From Candidatus Cloacimonadaceae bacterium (GTDB taxonomy: Bacteria > Cloacimonadota > Cloacimonadia > Cloacimonadales > Cloacimonadaceae), in contig JAUYAR010000018.1 in NCBI GenBank assembly GCA_030693415.1, positions 1-37,388 of the forward strand: DNA of 37,388 bases, written 5' to 3'. Both the position numbers and the translations under genes were made by a program. The notes under the pieces were generated by a model. That model worked only from the letters and a program-made list of their open reading frames with translations. It did no database searches and was not told the DNA's origin. The first letter of the stretch is position 1. Each line of letters starts with the position of its first letter. Below are positions 25,348 through 34,530 of the stretch, in pieces.

Positions 25348-26790
25348 TTACTTCCGCAATTGCCAATCTTCATAGATATCCCGCAGGGAGGTGACCCAAG
25401 CTCGCTTTCTCTGCGCGTAGGCGATTGTCTTCCAATACAATGAAGACCAGCCGGGATAGTCGATGGGATCGAAACTGGTATTGTGCCACAAAAGCGACAG
25501 ATGGGATTGATACTTTGCCGCCATATCGATCAAGCGCTTGAGCGAACGCCTTGCCGCATAGCGGGATAGATTCATCGCCCGATGCGAATAGAGCGTTGTG
25601 TCCATCACGATCAACGGAATCTCGAGAACGCGGAACGGACGGTTTTCTTCAATATTGAATGGCGAAAATGGAAAGGAAATGCCTGCCCGGAAACCGATGT
25701 TTTCCCAGTATCCGAGGGTGGAATCAAATTCGATTCCCGCGTTTTCCAATATAGTGAAGCTCTTTTGATAGTTGAAATGAAGATAATGTGTGCGAAACCC
25801 GGTGGGGTTAAATCCAAGAGCGCGAAGTGTTTCGAGTTCCTGCTTCAGAACCTCTGAGTCGAATGCCGATTCCGGGCTGCCATGCAAACCGACTTCCTGC
25901 TGGCCAAGCAGATCGATGATTTGCTCACGGGCAACGATGTTGGTGATATAGTTTTGCCGCTCATCAGCAAAGTCATCTCTTGCGAGCAGAAACCAGGTGG
26001 ATTTGACTCCCGCTTCAGCTTCTTGACGAACGATGTTTCGGACTATCCGCCAGGGATTATGAAACAGATTCTTGTGCAAAGTGTGTCCTATAGCTTTGTA
26101 GATCGCTGATAAGGGGCGCCCGAGAAATGATGACGCGTTATACTTAAGGGTTTCCGCTCTCTGTCTTGCCGTCCAAAAATCCCAGTAATCGATATCGTGC
26201 GAGAGTGAAACGGCAAAACCGCTGTTCTCTCCCCAATGGATATCTCTCACAAATTCAGGCAGATAGATGCCCATCACATAGAGCAGCATCTGACAATAGA
26301 CGTCCACGACGGGTACTTCTGTGAAATCCCAGCGGTATTGAAGCGACTGCTTGAAATCCACCCTGTCCTTGGCCTGACCATGAAAGCTCATGATGTATTC
26401 GTGCCAACAAGTGAGAAAATAGAATCCGCTGGCAACGATGTCTTTGCGGATCAGACAGTGATCGTTGTCGAAGGAAAAAATCATGCCGTCGCGGGAAAAG
26501 AGGAAGGGGATGAATTCGTTCTTATATTGACGGAAATTAACTTTGTCCAAAGGATAGAGCTCCCTTAGCTCAAAGAAATCCGCCGTTTGCTCATTGAAGT
26601 GAATCTTGATCGGATATTCCTGGTCAGTGGACATCCCGTAGTAGACGTGCACGCTTTCAAAGTGCGTTCCATAAAGGAATTTCGGGTTCAGGCGGAGTAC
26701 CGCACAATAGGTGCGTAAGACAAACTCCGCCTTCGGGATATAGCGTATTGGCAGATTGAGCAGGATGACGATATTGGGATATTTTTCCAT
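25348..26790 (-). CDS. Polysaccharide-deacetylase-like protein with N-terminal extension
   Basis: 480 aa from ATG 26790 (AGGGA 8 bases upstream). Residues ~1-185 are an extra domain of the kind seen in front of some FCB deacetylases. The NodB-type barrel follows: SLSHDID (His198, Asp199, Asp201), a long helical insertion, then STWFLL, EVGLHGS (His303), GFRTHYLHF (Arg333) and LLWHNTSFD near the end. The metal-binding pattern is mostly intact, so it may remove acetyl groups from a glycan; the substrate is unknown. There is no signal peptide, so it is probably cytoplasmic and could act on a capsule, lipopolysaccharide or exopolysaccharide precursor. It lies 29 bases after lon. Confidence 0.8.
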   Translation of the reverse strand: MEKYPNIVILLNLPIRYIPKAEFVLRTYCAVLRLNPKFLYGTHFESVHVYYGMSTDQEYPIKIHFNEQTADFFELRELYPLDKVNFRQYKNEFIPFLFSRDGMIFSFDNDHCLIRKDIVASGFYFLTCWHEYIMSFHGQAKDRVDFKQSLQYRWDFTEVPVVDVYCQMLLYVMGIYLPEFVRDIHWGENSGFAVSLSHDIDYWDFWTARQRAETLKYNASSFLGRPLSAIYKAIGHTLHKNLFHNPWRIVRNIVRQEAEAGVKSTWFLLARDDFADERQNYITNIVAREQIIDLLGQQEVGLHGSPESAFDSEVLKQELETLRALGFNPTGFRTHYLHFNYQKSFTILENAGIEFDSTLGYWENIGFRAGISFPFSPFNIEENRPFRVLEIPLIVMDTTLYSHRAMNLSRYAARRSLKRLIDMAAKYQSHLSLLWHNTSFDPIDYPGWSSLYWKTIAYAQRKRAWVTSLRDIYEDWQLRK

Positions 26791-26819
26791 CTATCTGTCC
26801 CTAACACTGACGTTTATGC

Positions 26820-29165
26820 TCACCCAAGCTCTTTCCTTTTCAGGGGGTTGTCGATCAGCACCTTTGCCAATACTTCCTTCACGTCCTCCACATAAGTGAT
26901 GTCCATTCCTTCGAGAATATCCGGGGAAAAATCAGACAGGGTCTCCATATTTTCTTTGGGCAGGATCAGTTGACGGATTCCGGCACGTCTGGCGGCAAGC
27001 ATCTTTTCCTTGAGTCCGCCGATGGGTAACACTTTGCCGACGAGTGTCACTTCCCCTGTCATGGCGATGTCGTGCCGCACTTTTTTACCGGTGAATAGCG
27101 ATGCCAATGCCGTGGTGAGAACGATACCTGCGGAGGGACCGTCTTTTGGTACGGCACCTGAGGGGAAATGGATGTGGATGTCAAGCTTTTCCAATTCTTT
27201 GGGATTGATGTGATACCTCTGGTAGTTTGCTTTCAGGTGCGAAAGCGCAATGCGGGCGGATTCCTTCATCACTTCGCCTAAAAGACCGGTGAGAATGATA
27301 GCTCCCTTGCCGGGCATTTTGGTGGTTTCACAAAACAGGATCTCGCCGCCATAGCTTGTCCACGCGAGCCCGGTTGCGATGCCGATCTCGGGTTTGCGGT
27401 TTGCCAGTTCCAGTGAGTATTTCCGCGGTCCGAGATATGCCTTGACGTCCGTCCCTTTGATGAGGATATCCTTGTCCACGCCGCTGGCGACCGCTTTGGC
27501 GATCTTGCGCAAGATCGATCCGATGCGCCTCTGCAGATTGCGCACTCCGGCTTCGCGGTTGTAATACCTGATCAATTCCTGCAAAGCGCTCTTGTGAATC
27601 CTGATGTTTCTATCCGCCAAGCCGTTGGCATCCAGTTCTTTGGGGATGAGATAGCTTTTGGCGATCTGAATCTTGTCGTTTTCCAGATAACTGGAGAATT
27701 CTATGATTTCCATGCGGTCTCGCAGTGGCGGAGGAATCGTTTCAAGGGAATTTGCCGTGGTGATAAACAACACTTCGGATAGGTCATAAGCGAGGTTGAT
27801 ATAGTTATCCACAAAACTGTTATTCTGCTCTGGATCAAGCACTTCCAGTAGGGCGGAAGCGGGGTCGCCGCGAAAATCGCGTCCCAGTTTGTCGATCTCG
27901 TCGAGCATGAAAACGGGATTGGCGGTGCCCTGACGTTTGATTTCCATCAATATCTTTCCAGGCATGGCGCCGATGTATGTTCTGCGGTGTCCGCGAATTT
28001 CCGCCTCGTCGTGAATTCCACCCAGAGACATGCGTATGAACTTGCGGTTCAATGCTCTGGCTACGGATTTGCCGATCGAGGTTTTGCCCGTTCCGGGAGG
28101 ACCGACGAAGCAGAGGATCGGACCCTTGAGACCGCCTTTGAGCTTTTTCACCGCGATGAATTCCAGGATGCGTTCCTTAGGTTTTTCCAAACCGTAATGA
28201 TCCTGGGTGAGGATGCGTTCGATCTTTTTCAGATCGAGACGGTCTTTGCTATGAACCCTCCAGGGGAGATTGACGATCCAATCGAGATAATTTCGGATCA
28301 CTCCATACTCGCTGGAGGCAGGTTGCATCACCGAAAGACGTTCCAGTTCCTCGTAGGCGACTTCACGCACATGGTCTGGAAGGTCGTTCTTTTCGATCAG
28401 ATCTTTCCACTTGAGGATTTCCTTGCTCACTTCGTCGCTTTCACCAAGTTCACGACGGATGGCGTCCATTTGCTCGCGCAGGTAATAGCGGCGCTGGTCT
28501 TCGCTCATTTCGAGCTGGATGTTGCTGCGGATGTGGTTTTCCACCTTCATTTGTTTGATCAGCTCCGCGAGGCAGTTGTTCAAGTATCGATAACGTTCTT
28601 TGATATCAATCAGATCGAGAATTGCTTGGCGGTCATCAAGCTGGAGTTCGATGTTTCCGGCGATGATATCCGCCACTCTATCGGCTTGCTTGATATTGCT
28701 GAGCCCGGAGATCATTTCCCGGTTCAAAAGTGTGCTTTCCTGCGCGATCTTTTCGAGAAGTTCGAGAGCGATCGCGCGATAGGCGTGGATCTCGGTGTCC
28801 TCGATGTTTTGTTCTACGATAGATTCCACATCCACCATGATGAAGGGATCACGCTGCGTGACCTTTTGTAAACGGATGCGGGACGATCCCTGCAAGAGCA
28901 GGCTGATCGAGCCGTCCTGATTTCTCAACATGCGCAGGATCGTGACCGCTGTTCCGATCTCATGCAACCCCGTATCCGAGAGCTGCAGCTTATCCCGTTC
29001 GAGGAAAAAAGCCATCGCTTTATCGTTGGAAAGCGCGTGATCGATCACCAATTTGGATTCTTCGTCGGACACCACCAAAGGCATCAACAAATAAGGAAAC
29101 ATCACCACGCTGCTCATGTGCAGAACGGGCAAAGTCCTCGGAACCCGGCTGTTCTGATCTTCCAT
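26820..29165 (-). CDS. lon: ATP-dependent Lon protease
   Basis: 781 aa from ATG 29165 with AAGGAG 8 bases upstream; a GTG three codons earlier touches the ribosome site. Order of domains: N-terminal substrate-binding LON domain (~12-205), helical linker with [21 protein letters not shown]+ ATPase with GPPGTGKT (Lys361), FMLDEID and a sensor region, then the serine protease domain. The catalytic dyad is Ser678 in PKDGPSAG, with the Lys in [12 protein letters not shown]. It degrades misfolded and regulatory proteins in the cytoplasm as a hexamer. Length is normal. It is the first gene of a three-gene minus-strand series; I saw no CIRCE-type heat-shock operator upstream. Confidence 0.97.
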   Translation of the reverse strand: MEDQNSRVPRTLPVLHMSSVVMFPYLLMPLVVSDEESKLVIDHALSNDKAMAFFLERDKLQLSDTGLHEIGTAVTILRMLRNQDGSISLLLQGSSRIRLQKVTQRDPFIMVDVESIVEQNIEDTEIHAYRAIALELLEKIAQESTLLNREMISGLSNIKQADRVADIIAGNIELQLDDRQAILDLIDIKERYRYLNNCLAELIKQMKVENHIRSNIQLEMSEDQRRYYLREQMDAIRRELGESDEVSKEILKWKDLIEKNDLPDHVREVAYEELERLSVMQPASSEYGVIRNYLDWIVNLPWRVHSKDRLDLKKIERILTQDHYGLEKPKERILEFIAVKKLKGGLKGPILCFVGPPGTGKTSIGKSVARALNRKFIRMSLGGIHDEAEIRGHRRTYIGAMPGKILMEIKRQGTANPVFMLDEIDKLGRDFRGDPASALLEVLDPEQNNSFVDNYINLAYDLSEVLFITTANSLETIPPPLRDRMEIIEFSSYLENDKIQIAKSYLIPKELDANGLADRNIRIHKSALQELIRYYNREAGVRNLQRRIGSILRKIAKAVASGVDKDILIKGTDVKAYLGPRKYSLELANRKPEIGIATGLAWTSYGGEILFCETTKMPGKGAIILTGLLGEVMKESARIALSHLKANYQRYHINPKELEKLDIHIHFPSGAVPKDGPSAGIVLTTALASLFTGKKVRHDIAMTGEVTLVGKVLPIGGLKEKMLAARRAGIRQLILPKENMETLSDFSPDILEGMDITYVEDVKEVLAKVLIDNPLKRKELG

Positions 29166-29504
29166 CAGTTGCACTCCTTAAATTTTCGTCTTTAGTTATA
29201 TGATATAGCGCTTTGTGCAAAAAGGCAAATCACAGGAGATACCAATGCGCCAAGGCTTGGTTTTTGACAAGGACTTTTTTTATGCCTGGCTTAAAGGGTG
29301 AGCAAACACATAGGATTAGCTTACCCGGCTCAAGAGCCAATAACGGCTTTTGGGACGCCTTATGGTGGGAGATGAAAGACCTTGTGCCATAGGGAAAGAT
29401 GATTGTGCTTGACGTAATCCACCAATTCCTGAGATTGAACGCGAGTCGCCTTATCAGCGAGTCTCTTTACAACTTTGACAGACATAAGTAAATAAGAGGA
29501 TACT
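29166..29504. other. Divergent intergenic region between lon and nadE
   Basis: 339 bases containing the 5' regions of both genes. I see an imperfect inverted repeat, GGGTGAGC (about 29297) with GCTTACCC (about 29318), of unknown use. A TTGACA at 29475 is too close to the nadE start to be a normal promoter. A 41-codon minus-strand frame (29360-29485) has no ribosome site. No RNA gene is recognised. Confidence 0.5.
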
Positions 29505-30269
29505 ATGAGAAATTTGAACCCGCATAACGAGATCGGGCGCATCTGCGCATTCATTCGCGACTATCTGGAAAACAGCGGATTCGAAAAAGTGATTCTGGGA
29601 CTTTCCGGAGGGATCGATTCCTCCGTTTCTGCTGCTTTGGCTGCACGGGCAATCGGTGCTGAAAATGTGATCGGAGTGATGATGCCCTATCGAAACAGTC
29701 ATCCGGATTCTTTGGATGACGCCACCGAATTGGCAATACTGCTACACATCGAACATCATGTGGTTTCGATCAGCAGTATGACCGATGCCTATTTTGCCGG
29801 TTTCGAACCGGAAGCCACGTTGCTCAGACGCGGTAACTGGATGGCGCGCATGCGGATGTGCGTCCTCTACGATCTTTCGGCAAAATACAAAGCTTTGGTA
29901 GTGGGAACGAGCAACCGCACCGAACTCTTGGTAGGGTATTTCACCCAACATGGGGATGCCGCCTGCGCCATCGAACCCCTCGGACACCTTTACAAAAGCG
30001 AGGTTTGGCAGCTTGCCCGCGAGCTGAATATCCCAGGCAAAATCATCGAAAAGACCCCCTCCGCTGACCTCTGGGAAGGACAAACCGACGAAGCCGAAAT
30101 CGGCTTGCGCTATAATGAGCTTGATCGCATTCTCTTTGACCTCACCGAATTGGACATCAATTTCCGCGCCGGCGGCAATCTCGATTTTCCGCTTGAGAAA
30201 TATGAGAGAGTTCAGAAGCTGATGCAAAACTCCGCTTTCAAACGCAAACTCCCACCCATTCTGGATTGA
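29505..30269 (+). CDS. nadE: NAD+ synthetase, ammonia-type
   Basis: 254 aa; AAGAGG lies 6-7 bases before the ATG. It adenylates and amidates nicotinic acid adenine dinucleotide to NAD+, the last step of NAD synthesis. Visible: SGGIDSS (34-40), the ATP pyrophosphatase loop, then MMPYRNS, VVGTSNRTELLVGYFTQHGD, PLGHLYKSEVWQLA and PSADLWEGQTDE. There is no N-terminal glutaminase domain, so ammonia (or a partner's ammonia) is the nitrogen donor. Length is typical of the short form. The downstream zinc/TPR gene begins 3 bases after the stop. Confidence 0.96.
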   Translation: MRNLNPHNEIGRICAFIRDYLENSGFEKVILGLSGGIDSSVSAALAARAIGAENVIGVMMPYRNSHPDSLDDATELAILLHIEHHVVSISSMTDAYFAGFEPEATLLRRGNWMARMRMCVLYDLSAKYKALVVGTSNRTELLVGYFTQHGDAACAIEPLGHLYKSEVWQLARELNIPGKIIEKTPSADLWEGQTDEAEIGLRYNELDRILFDLTELDINFRAGGNLDFPLEKYERVQKLMQNSAFKRKLPPILD

Positions 30270-30272
30270 TCG

Positions 30273-31460
30273 ATGCTGCAGCTACTCAAGAAAGACCGTT
30301 GCCCACGCTGCAGAGAAGAACGCGCAGTGCGTCAATGTCCGCGAATCCGAAAAGCGATCGGTTGGCAATGCTGCAACACGTTTCGCCATGATCTCAAATG
30401 CCCGGATGAATGCGGTTTCAAACCGCGTTTTAATGACGAAAAACCCAGTCCCTTTCCCGCTTTCAGAGCGGATTCAAACACTGAATTCCGCCACGCTCTG
30501 AAGCTCTTCATTGATTTTTGGATCAACAAACCCATCGACAAACTCGATGACCTGAGTCCTCTTACTTGCGCCAAAGACAACAAGGACAAGCTCTTGGCAT
30601 GGCTGACAGCGTTTCAGTATCCCGCAAATTTCCCCATGGAATACCTGATGGACAAACTCGGCTTTCCCTCCGAGCGGCTTGAGGAATTCACCGATCCGGA
30701 AAGCGTCACCATGAAATATCTCGACAACCTCATCGCGCTGGAATGGGATAAGCTGCGCGCGCTTAGCGTCAACGATCTACCGATGGATGATGTGTCAAAG
30801 CGCTATGAAGAGATTTTGTCCGCAATTCCCGAATTGAAAAAAGTAAAACACCACAGAGTGATTCAGGGCGGAGTCGCTGATGACGGAGTGACCGCGATGG
30901 TTTTCCTCGAGCTAAATTATAAACATGATTGGACTTTGATCCTCAGTTCAGCCTCTGGAGAGTGGAAAGTGCGCCAAAACCTGGCGGGCAATCCGGGGCT
31001 TTTTTACAATCAGAATAATATCTACAAAGACATCGCCGAAGCACTCTCCGAAGGCAAGGACGACCTCGTCTGGGAATTACTTCAATCAAACCAAAAGCTC
31101 TATCCGGACAGCTCCGACCTCTATTATTACCGCGCGCTGTATTGGCAATTGGTCAAGCAGCCGGATAAGGCAAAGGTGGATTTTTTCAGTTCCATCGCGC
31201 TGGATAACGGATTCTATATGCCGATCTTCACGCTCGGAGCGATCTATTTGAGCGAAAAGAACCCCGCTGAAGCGCTGATCTGGTTTGATATCCTCCACGA
31301 TCGACATCCCGAGGATATCAATGTGACGAACAACCTCGCCGCCTCACTTGCCGGAAAGGGTGAAACGGGCAAAGCGATCGGGCTCTGGAAACGGATTCTG
31401 ACCATCGATCCCAACTATGAACTGGCAAAGAAAAACCTCGAACGCTATGCCGATGGATAA
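30273..31460 (+). CDS. Cys-rich (zinc-binding) plus TPR protein of unknown function
   Basis: 395 aa. The N-terminal ~50 residues carry Cys at 10, 13, 22, 33, 34, 43 and 47 in the pattern CPRC...QCP...GWQCCNTFRHDLKCPDEC. This resembles a small metal-binding module seen in uncharacterised bacterial proteins (CP.......CC...R...CP..C). A helical middle part follows. The C-terminal ~130 residues form TPR repeats (DLYYYRALYWQLVKQPDKA, PAEALIWFDILHDRHPED, GKAIGLWKRILTIDPNY). No signal peptide, so cytoplasmic. It is co-transcribed with nadE and overlaps ribD. Function is unknown; a scaffold or RNA/protein-binding role is possible. Confidence 0.75.
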   Translation: MLQLLKKDRCPRCREERAVRQCPRIRKAIGWQCCNTFRHDLKCPDECGFKPRFNDEKPSPFPAFRADSNTEFRHALKLFIDFWINKPIDKLDDLSPLTCAKDNKDKLLAWLTAFQYPANFPMEYLMDKLGFPSERLEEFTDPESVTMKYLDNLIALEWDKLRALSVNDLPMDDVSKRYEEILSAIPELKKVKHHRVIQGGVADDGVTAMVFLELNYKHDWTLILSSASGEWKVRQNLAGNPGLFYNQNNIYKDIAEALSEGKDDLVWELLQSNQKLYPDSSDLYYYRALYWQLVKQPDKAKVDFFSSIALDNGFYMPIFTLGAIYLSEKNPAEALIWFDILHDRHPEDINVTNNLAASLAGKGETGKAIGLWKRILTIDPNYELAKKNLERYADG

Positions 31461-32574
31461 ACACCTCAAATATATGAAACTCGCCATCCGCGAAGCTGAA
31501 AAAGCGCGCGGGACTTGCTCCCCCAACCCTTTTGTGGGAGCGGTGATTGTGAGAAACGATGCAGTGATCGCCAAAGGTCACACACAAGATTACGGTGGCG
31601 ACCACGCAGAAGCTGACGCACTCAAACAAGCCGGGAAACAAGCTCGCGGAGCCAGTCTCTACGTCACTTTGGAGCCCTGCTCCCATTTTGGCAAAACTCC
31701 CGCTTGCACAGAGGCGATCATCAAAGCTGGTATCAGACGCGTCTTTTTTGGTATAAGGGATCCGAATCCGCTCGTGAAAGGCGATACCGATAATGACTTT
31801 TCCACCCCCGGAATCCTATCCATGCAATACGCCGGAATCGAAGTTCAAGGCGGGCTTTTGAGTGAAATGATAGAGCTTCAATTGGAATCCTACCTCTGTC
31901 GTACTCTGAAACACAGACCTTTCGTGATCTGGAAAGCGGCGCTTTCTATCGATGGAAAATATGCCGCGAACGACGGCAGCGCGAGATGGATTTCAAACGA
32001 GAAATCCCGCAGGGAAACCCACCGGCTCAGGGAAGCCGCGGACGTCGTTTTGACCGGTATCGGCACCGTGCTTGCAGACGATCCGCAATTGCACGTCCGC
32101 TTGAAAAACCCCAGGCACCAACCCATGATCGCGCTGCTCGATCCATATCTGGAGATCCCTCTTGACGCAAAACTAATCTCCGGTATCGATACCAATCCGC
32201 TGACCATCTTTCATGGCAAGGAGATATCGGATCAGGAAAAGCACGATCGTCTTCAAGCCCTTGGCGCTATTCTGATCTCAGTTCCTGCCAAAGCGGAAAA
32301 GCTCGATCTGATTTCCGTCCTCAAACTTCTTTTTGAACAAGGCACAAACAGCGTCCTGCTCGAATGCGGCAGCAAACTCGCCTCATCATTCTTTGCCGAA
32401 AAGCTGGTGGATAAATGCCACATCTTCTTTGGCAACAAGCTCCTCGGAGGCAGAAAAGCCATCCTGTCTGAGCTTCCCATAAACAACATCAAAGACGCCA
32501 TCGAGCTCGATATCAAGATCATCAGCAAGCTTGAAAACGACATTCACGTTGTTGCCTATCCGATTTTCTCATAG
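31453..32574 (+). CDS. ribD: Bifunctional riboflavin biosynthesis deaminase/reductase
   Basis: 373 aa from ATG 31453, overlapping the upstream stop by 8 bases; this places MDKHLKYMKLAIREAE at the family N-terminus (ATG 31447 is an alternative). The deaminase half has SPNPFVGAVIV, the zinc ligands in DHAEADAL (His ~51) and PCSHFGKTPAC (Cys76, Cys85). The reductase half has RPFVIWKAALSIDGK, ARWISNEKSRRETHRLR, VLTGIGTVLADDP and ECGSKLASSF. It converts the first GTP cyclohydrolase II product in two steps. The other rib genes are not in the window. The frame ends in a normal TAG. Confidence 0.95.
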   Translation: MDKHLKYMKLAIREAEKARGTCSPNPFVGAVIVRNDAVIAKGHTQDYGGDHAEADALKQAGKQARGASLYVTLEPCSHFGKTPACTEAIIKAGIRRVFFGIRDPNPLVKGDTDNDFSTPGILSMQYAGIEVQGGLLSEMIELQLESYLCRTLKHRPFVIWKAALSIDGKYAANDGSARWISNEKSRRETHRLREAADVVLTGIGTVLADDPQLHVRLKNPRHQPMIALLDPYLEIPLDAKLISGIDTNPLTIFHGKEISDQEKHDRLQALGAILISVPAKAEKLDLISVLKLLFEQGTNSVLLECGSKLASSFFAEKLVDKCHIFFGNKLLGGRKAILSELPINNIKDAIELDIKIISKLENDIHVVAYPIFS

Positions 32575-32580
32575 CACCCT

Positions 32581-32605
32581 AAAACAAAATGCATTATATT
32601 GTTTT
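32581..32605. repeat. A/T-rich inverted repeat after ribD
   Basis: AAAACAA (32581-32587) and TTGTTTT (32599-32605) form a 7-bp palindrome with an 11-base loop, 6 bases past the ribD stop. It may be a weak terminator or an operator for the cupin gene. Confidence 0.35.
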
Positions 32606-32657
32606 CAGAAGCCGCTATGGTTTCGATTGAACAAGAATACACTTCCTGGAGGAATAA

Positions 32658-33053
32658 ATGAAAGTTATCCATTATGATCAGGTGGAGCTCGAACCCGTTT
32701 ATGCTGATGGCGCCCAAGGCGCAAAGATCCGCTGGCTGGTTGCACAAAAGGACGGAGCGCCAAATTTTGCCCTGCGCATGTTTGAAGTGGAACCGGGAGG
32801 ATACACTCCCTATCACCAACACGACTGGGAACACGAGCTTTTCGTCTTAGACGGCACAGGCGCTTTGGTGACCGAGCGCGGGGATACTCCCTTTGCCGCA
32901 AACGACGTGATGTATGTGGATCCCAATATGCTGCACTCATTCAAGAATACCGGCAATGGCGTCTTGAAGTTTCTCTGCATCATCCCGCATGAGCAGCCCA
33001 TCGTCAAGAAAACCCTCAACCCCTTTGCTGGCGGCGAAGCTAATAACTGTTAG
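32658..33053 (+). CDS. Small cupin-domain protein
   Basis: A 131-aa single cupin with a strong GGAGG 6 bases before the ATG. Cupin motif 1 is GGYTPYHQHDWEHELFVLDG (His53, His55, Glu60) and motif 2 includes DVMYVDPNMLHSFKNTG (His93), giving a full metal-binding set. Small cupins of this type bind a metal and act as isomerases, dioxygenases or sensors; the sequence does not show which. It is cytoplasmic. An M42 aminopeptidase follows 9 bases later, so the two are probably co-transcribed. The stop is TAG. Confidence 0.85.
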   Translation: MKVIHYDQVELEPVYADGAQGAKIRWLVAQKDGAPNFALRMFEVEPGGYTPYHQHDWEHELFVLDGTGALVTERGDTPFAANDVMYVDPNMLHSFKNTGNGVLKFLCIIPHEQPIVKKTLNPFAGGEANNC

Positions 33054-33062
33054 ATTATCAAT

Positions 33063-34124
33063 ATGTTAAGTGAAAAGAATCTCAAGTTCTTGACCGATCT
33101 TGTCAATGCTCCCAGCCCCTCCGGATTTGAAGCTCCGGCTCAGAAAGTGGTGCGTCAATATCTTTCGCCGATTGCCGATCAAATCAGTTCAGACATCAAT
33201 GGAAACCTCATCGCTGTCAAACATGGCAGCGGAAAACTCAAGGTGATGGTGATCGGACACGCGGACGAGATCGGCATGATCGTCAACCACATCGACGAAA
33301 ATGGTTACATTTATGTGAAAACTCTCGGCGGTTTCGACGTCAACATCCTGCCCGGCTTGAGGTTGGATATCTATCATGAGGACAAGGTTCTCCGCGGTAT
33401 TATCGGTAGAAAACCGGTACACATGATGCGCGGCACGGACGACAATCCCAAGCTCAAGCTGGAAGACCTGTGGATCGACATCGGCGCAAAAGACAGAGAG
33501 GATGCTCTCAAGAAAGTTTCCTTCGGAGACATTATCACCTATCACGCCGATTTTGAGATGCTTTCCGAGGATTTGGTCGTCACCAAAGCCACGGACAACA
33601 AAGCTGGAGTCTATGTCGCCGCCGCGGTGATGGCAGAACTTTCAGGGAAGAAACTCAAGGCAAATTACTATGCCGTCTCCTCCGTCGGCGAGGAAACCAC
33701 GATGAAAGGAGCAAGCACGAGCGCGTATCAGATCGAACCGGACATCGCCATCGCGGTGGACGTGACCTTCACATCGGACATTCCCGGAGCGGACAAACGA
33801 ATCTTTGGCGAATTGGCTTTGGGCAAGGGACCGACCATCAGCATCGGCGCCGCTTTGCATCCGGTGATCAAGGACAGATTGATCGCTGCCGCGGAAAAAG
33901 CAAAGATCCCATATCAACTGGAAATAGCGCCAGGCAGGACTGGCACGGACGCGGATGCCATCCACGGTCTGGGAAATGGTACCGCCACCGCAGTTATTGG
34001 TATTCCAAACCGCTATATGCACTCCCCCAATGAAGTTATCTCACTGAGCGATCTGGACAACGCGGTCAAGATGGTCGCTGGATTCATCCTCGCTTTGGAT
34101 GACAAGATCGTTCTTGAGCGCTGA
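33063..34124 (+). CDS. M42 family metallo-aminopeptidase
   Basis: 353 aa. The di-metal site is complete: GHADEIG (His66), ATDNKAG (Asp178), VGEET (Glu210, Glu211), AVDVT (Asp233) and YMHSPNE (His320). TGTDADAI is the family signature near the end. M42 peptidases form large cytoplasmic tetrahedral assemblies that take amino acids off short peptides; members have been misannotated as endoglucanases. It fits a peptide-degrading, amino-acid-fermenting lifestyle. The exact specificity cannot be read from sequence. It is likely co-transcribed with the cupin gene. Confidence 0.93.
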   Translation: MLSEKNLKFLTDLVNAPSPSGFEAPAQKVVRQYLSPIADQISSDINGNLIAVKHGSGKLKVMVIGHADEIGMIVNHIDENGYIYVKTLGGFDVNILPGLRLDIYHEDKVLRGIIGRKPVHMMRGTDDNPKLKLEDLWIDIGAKDREDALKKVSFGDIITYHADFEMLSEDLVVTKATDNKAGVYVAAAVMAELSGKKLKANYYAVSSVGEETTMKGASTSAYQIEPDIAIAVDVTFTSDIPGADKRIFGELALGKGPTISIGAALHPVIKDRLIAAAEKAKIPYQLEIAPGRTGTDADAIHGLGNGTATAVIGIPNRYMHSPNEVISLSDLDNAVKMVAGFILALDDKIVLER

Positions 34125-34194
34125 GGAAGACAATTTCAAAGAGCGAACTTTCGATAATCGAAACTCCTCCTTTATGACTTCGGCAAAATAAGTG

Positions 34195-34221
34195 TTGACG
34201 CATATAGCCTCTTCATACAAT
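34195..34221 (+). promoter_or_regulatory. Candidate promoter of the 58-aa zinc-ribbon gene
   Basis: TTGACG (34195-34200), a short 15-base spacer, and TACAAT (34216-34221), 67 bases before the ATG. The hexamers are good but the spacer is short. Confidence 0.35.
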
Positions 34222-34288
34222 TGGCGGTCAGAGGTGAAATCATCTGGTTTTTTCTTCTGCAAATAGTTTAATATTCAAGGAGATAACA

Positions 34289-34465
34289 ATGGCGAAAAAT
34301 CATCGTGGTAAATTGCTCAGAGTCATGCCTTTTCACGGACGCGGAGAATGTCCCGTTTGTCACCGCACCGGCGTAAAGGTCACACACGAAGTCAAAGCAG
34401 ACGGCAAGACGCATAATGTTTGTAAAATCTGCAAGGGTGTTTCACCCGATAAATTGAGCGCATAA
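34289..34465 (+). CDS. Small zinc-ribbon protein (58 aa)
   Basis: AAGGAG lies 6 bases before the ATG. The 58-aa product starts MAKNHRGKLLRVMPFHGRGE and carries two Cys pairs, CPVC (21, 24) and CKIC (45, 48), separated by a basic beta hairpin: a typical zinc ribbon. The many Lys, Arg and His residues suggest RNA or ribosome binding, and its size resembles small zinc-ribbon ribosomal proteins, but I cannot match it to a named one. It has its own candidate promoter and a strong terminator right after it, so it is probably transcribed alone and at a high level. Confidence 0.85.
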   Translation: MAKNHRGKLLRVMPFHGRGECPVCHRTGVKVTHEVKADGKTHNVCKICKGVSPDKLSA

Positions 34466-34473
34466 GCTTATAT

Positions 34474-34509
34474 GGGAACGGGTTGCAAAACAAGCCGTTC
34501 CCTTTTTTT
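34474..34509 (+). terminator. Rho-independent terminator
   Basis: GGGAACGG and CCGTTCCC form a perfect 8-bp stem (34474-34481 with 34495-34502), followed directly by seven T residues. The stem starts 8 bases after the zinc-ribbon stop. Confidence 0.92.
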
Positions 34510-34530
34510 ATTAAGGGCATAAATTAAGCG

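Noticed and set aside
29360-29485. A 41-codon minus-strand frame (MSVKVVKRLADK...) between lon and nadE.
   Set aside because: It looks protein-like but has no ribosome site and overlaps the nadE leader; kept only as a note.
29475-29504. TTGACA-18-GATACT directly before nadE as a promoter.
   Set aside because: The -10 would touch the ATG and cover the ribosome site, so a transcript from it would lack a usable leader.
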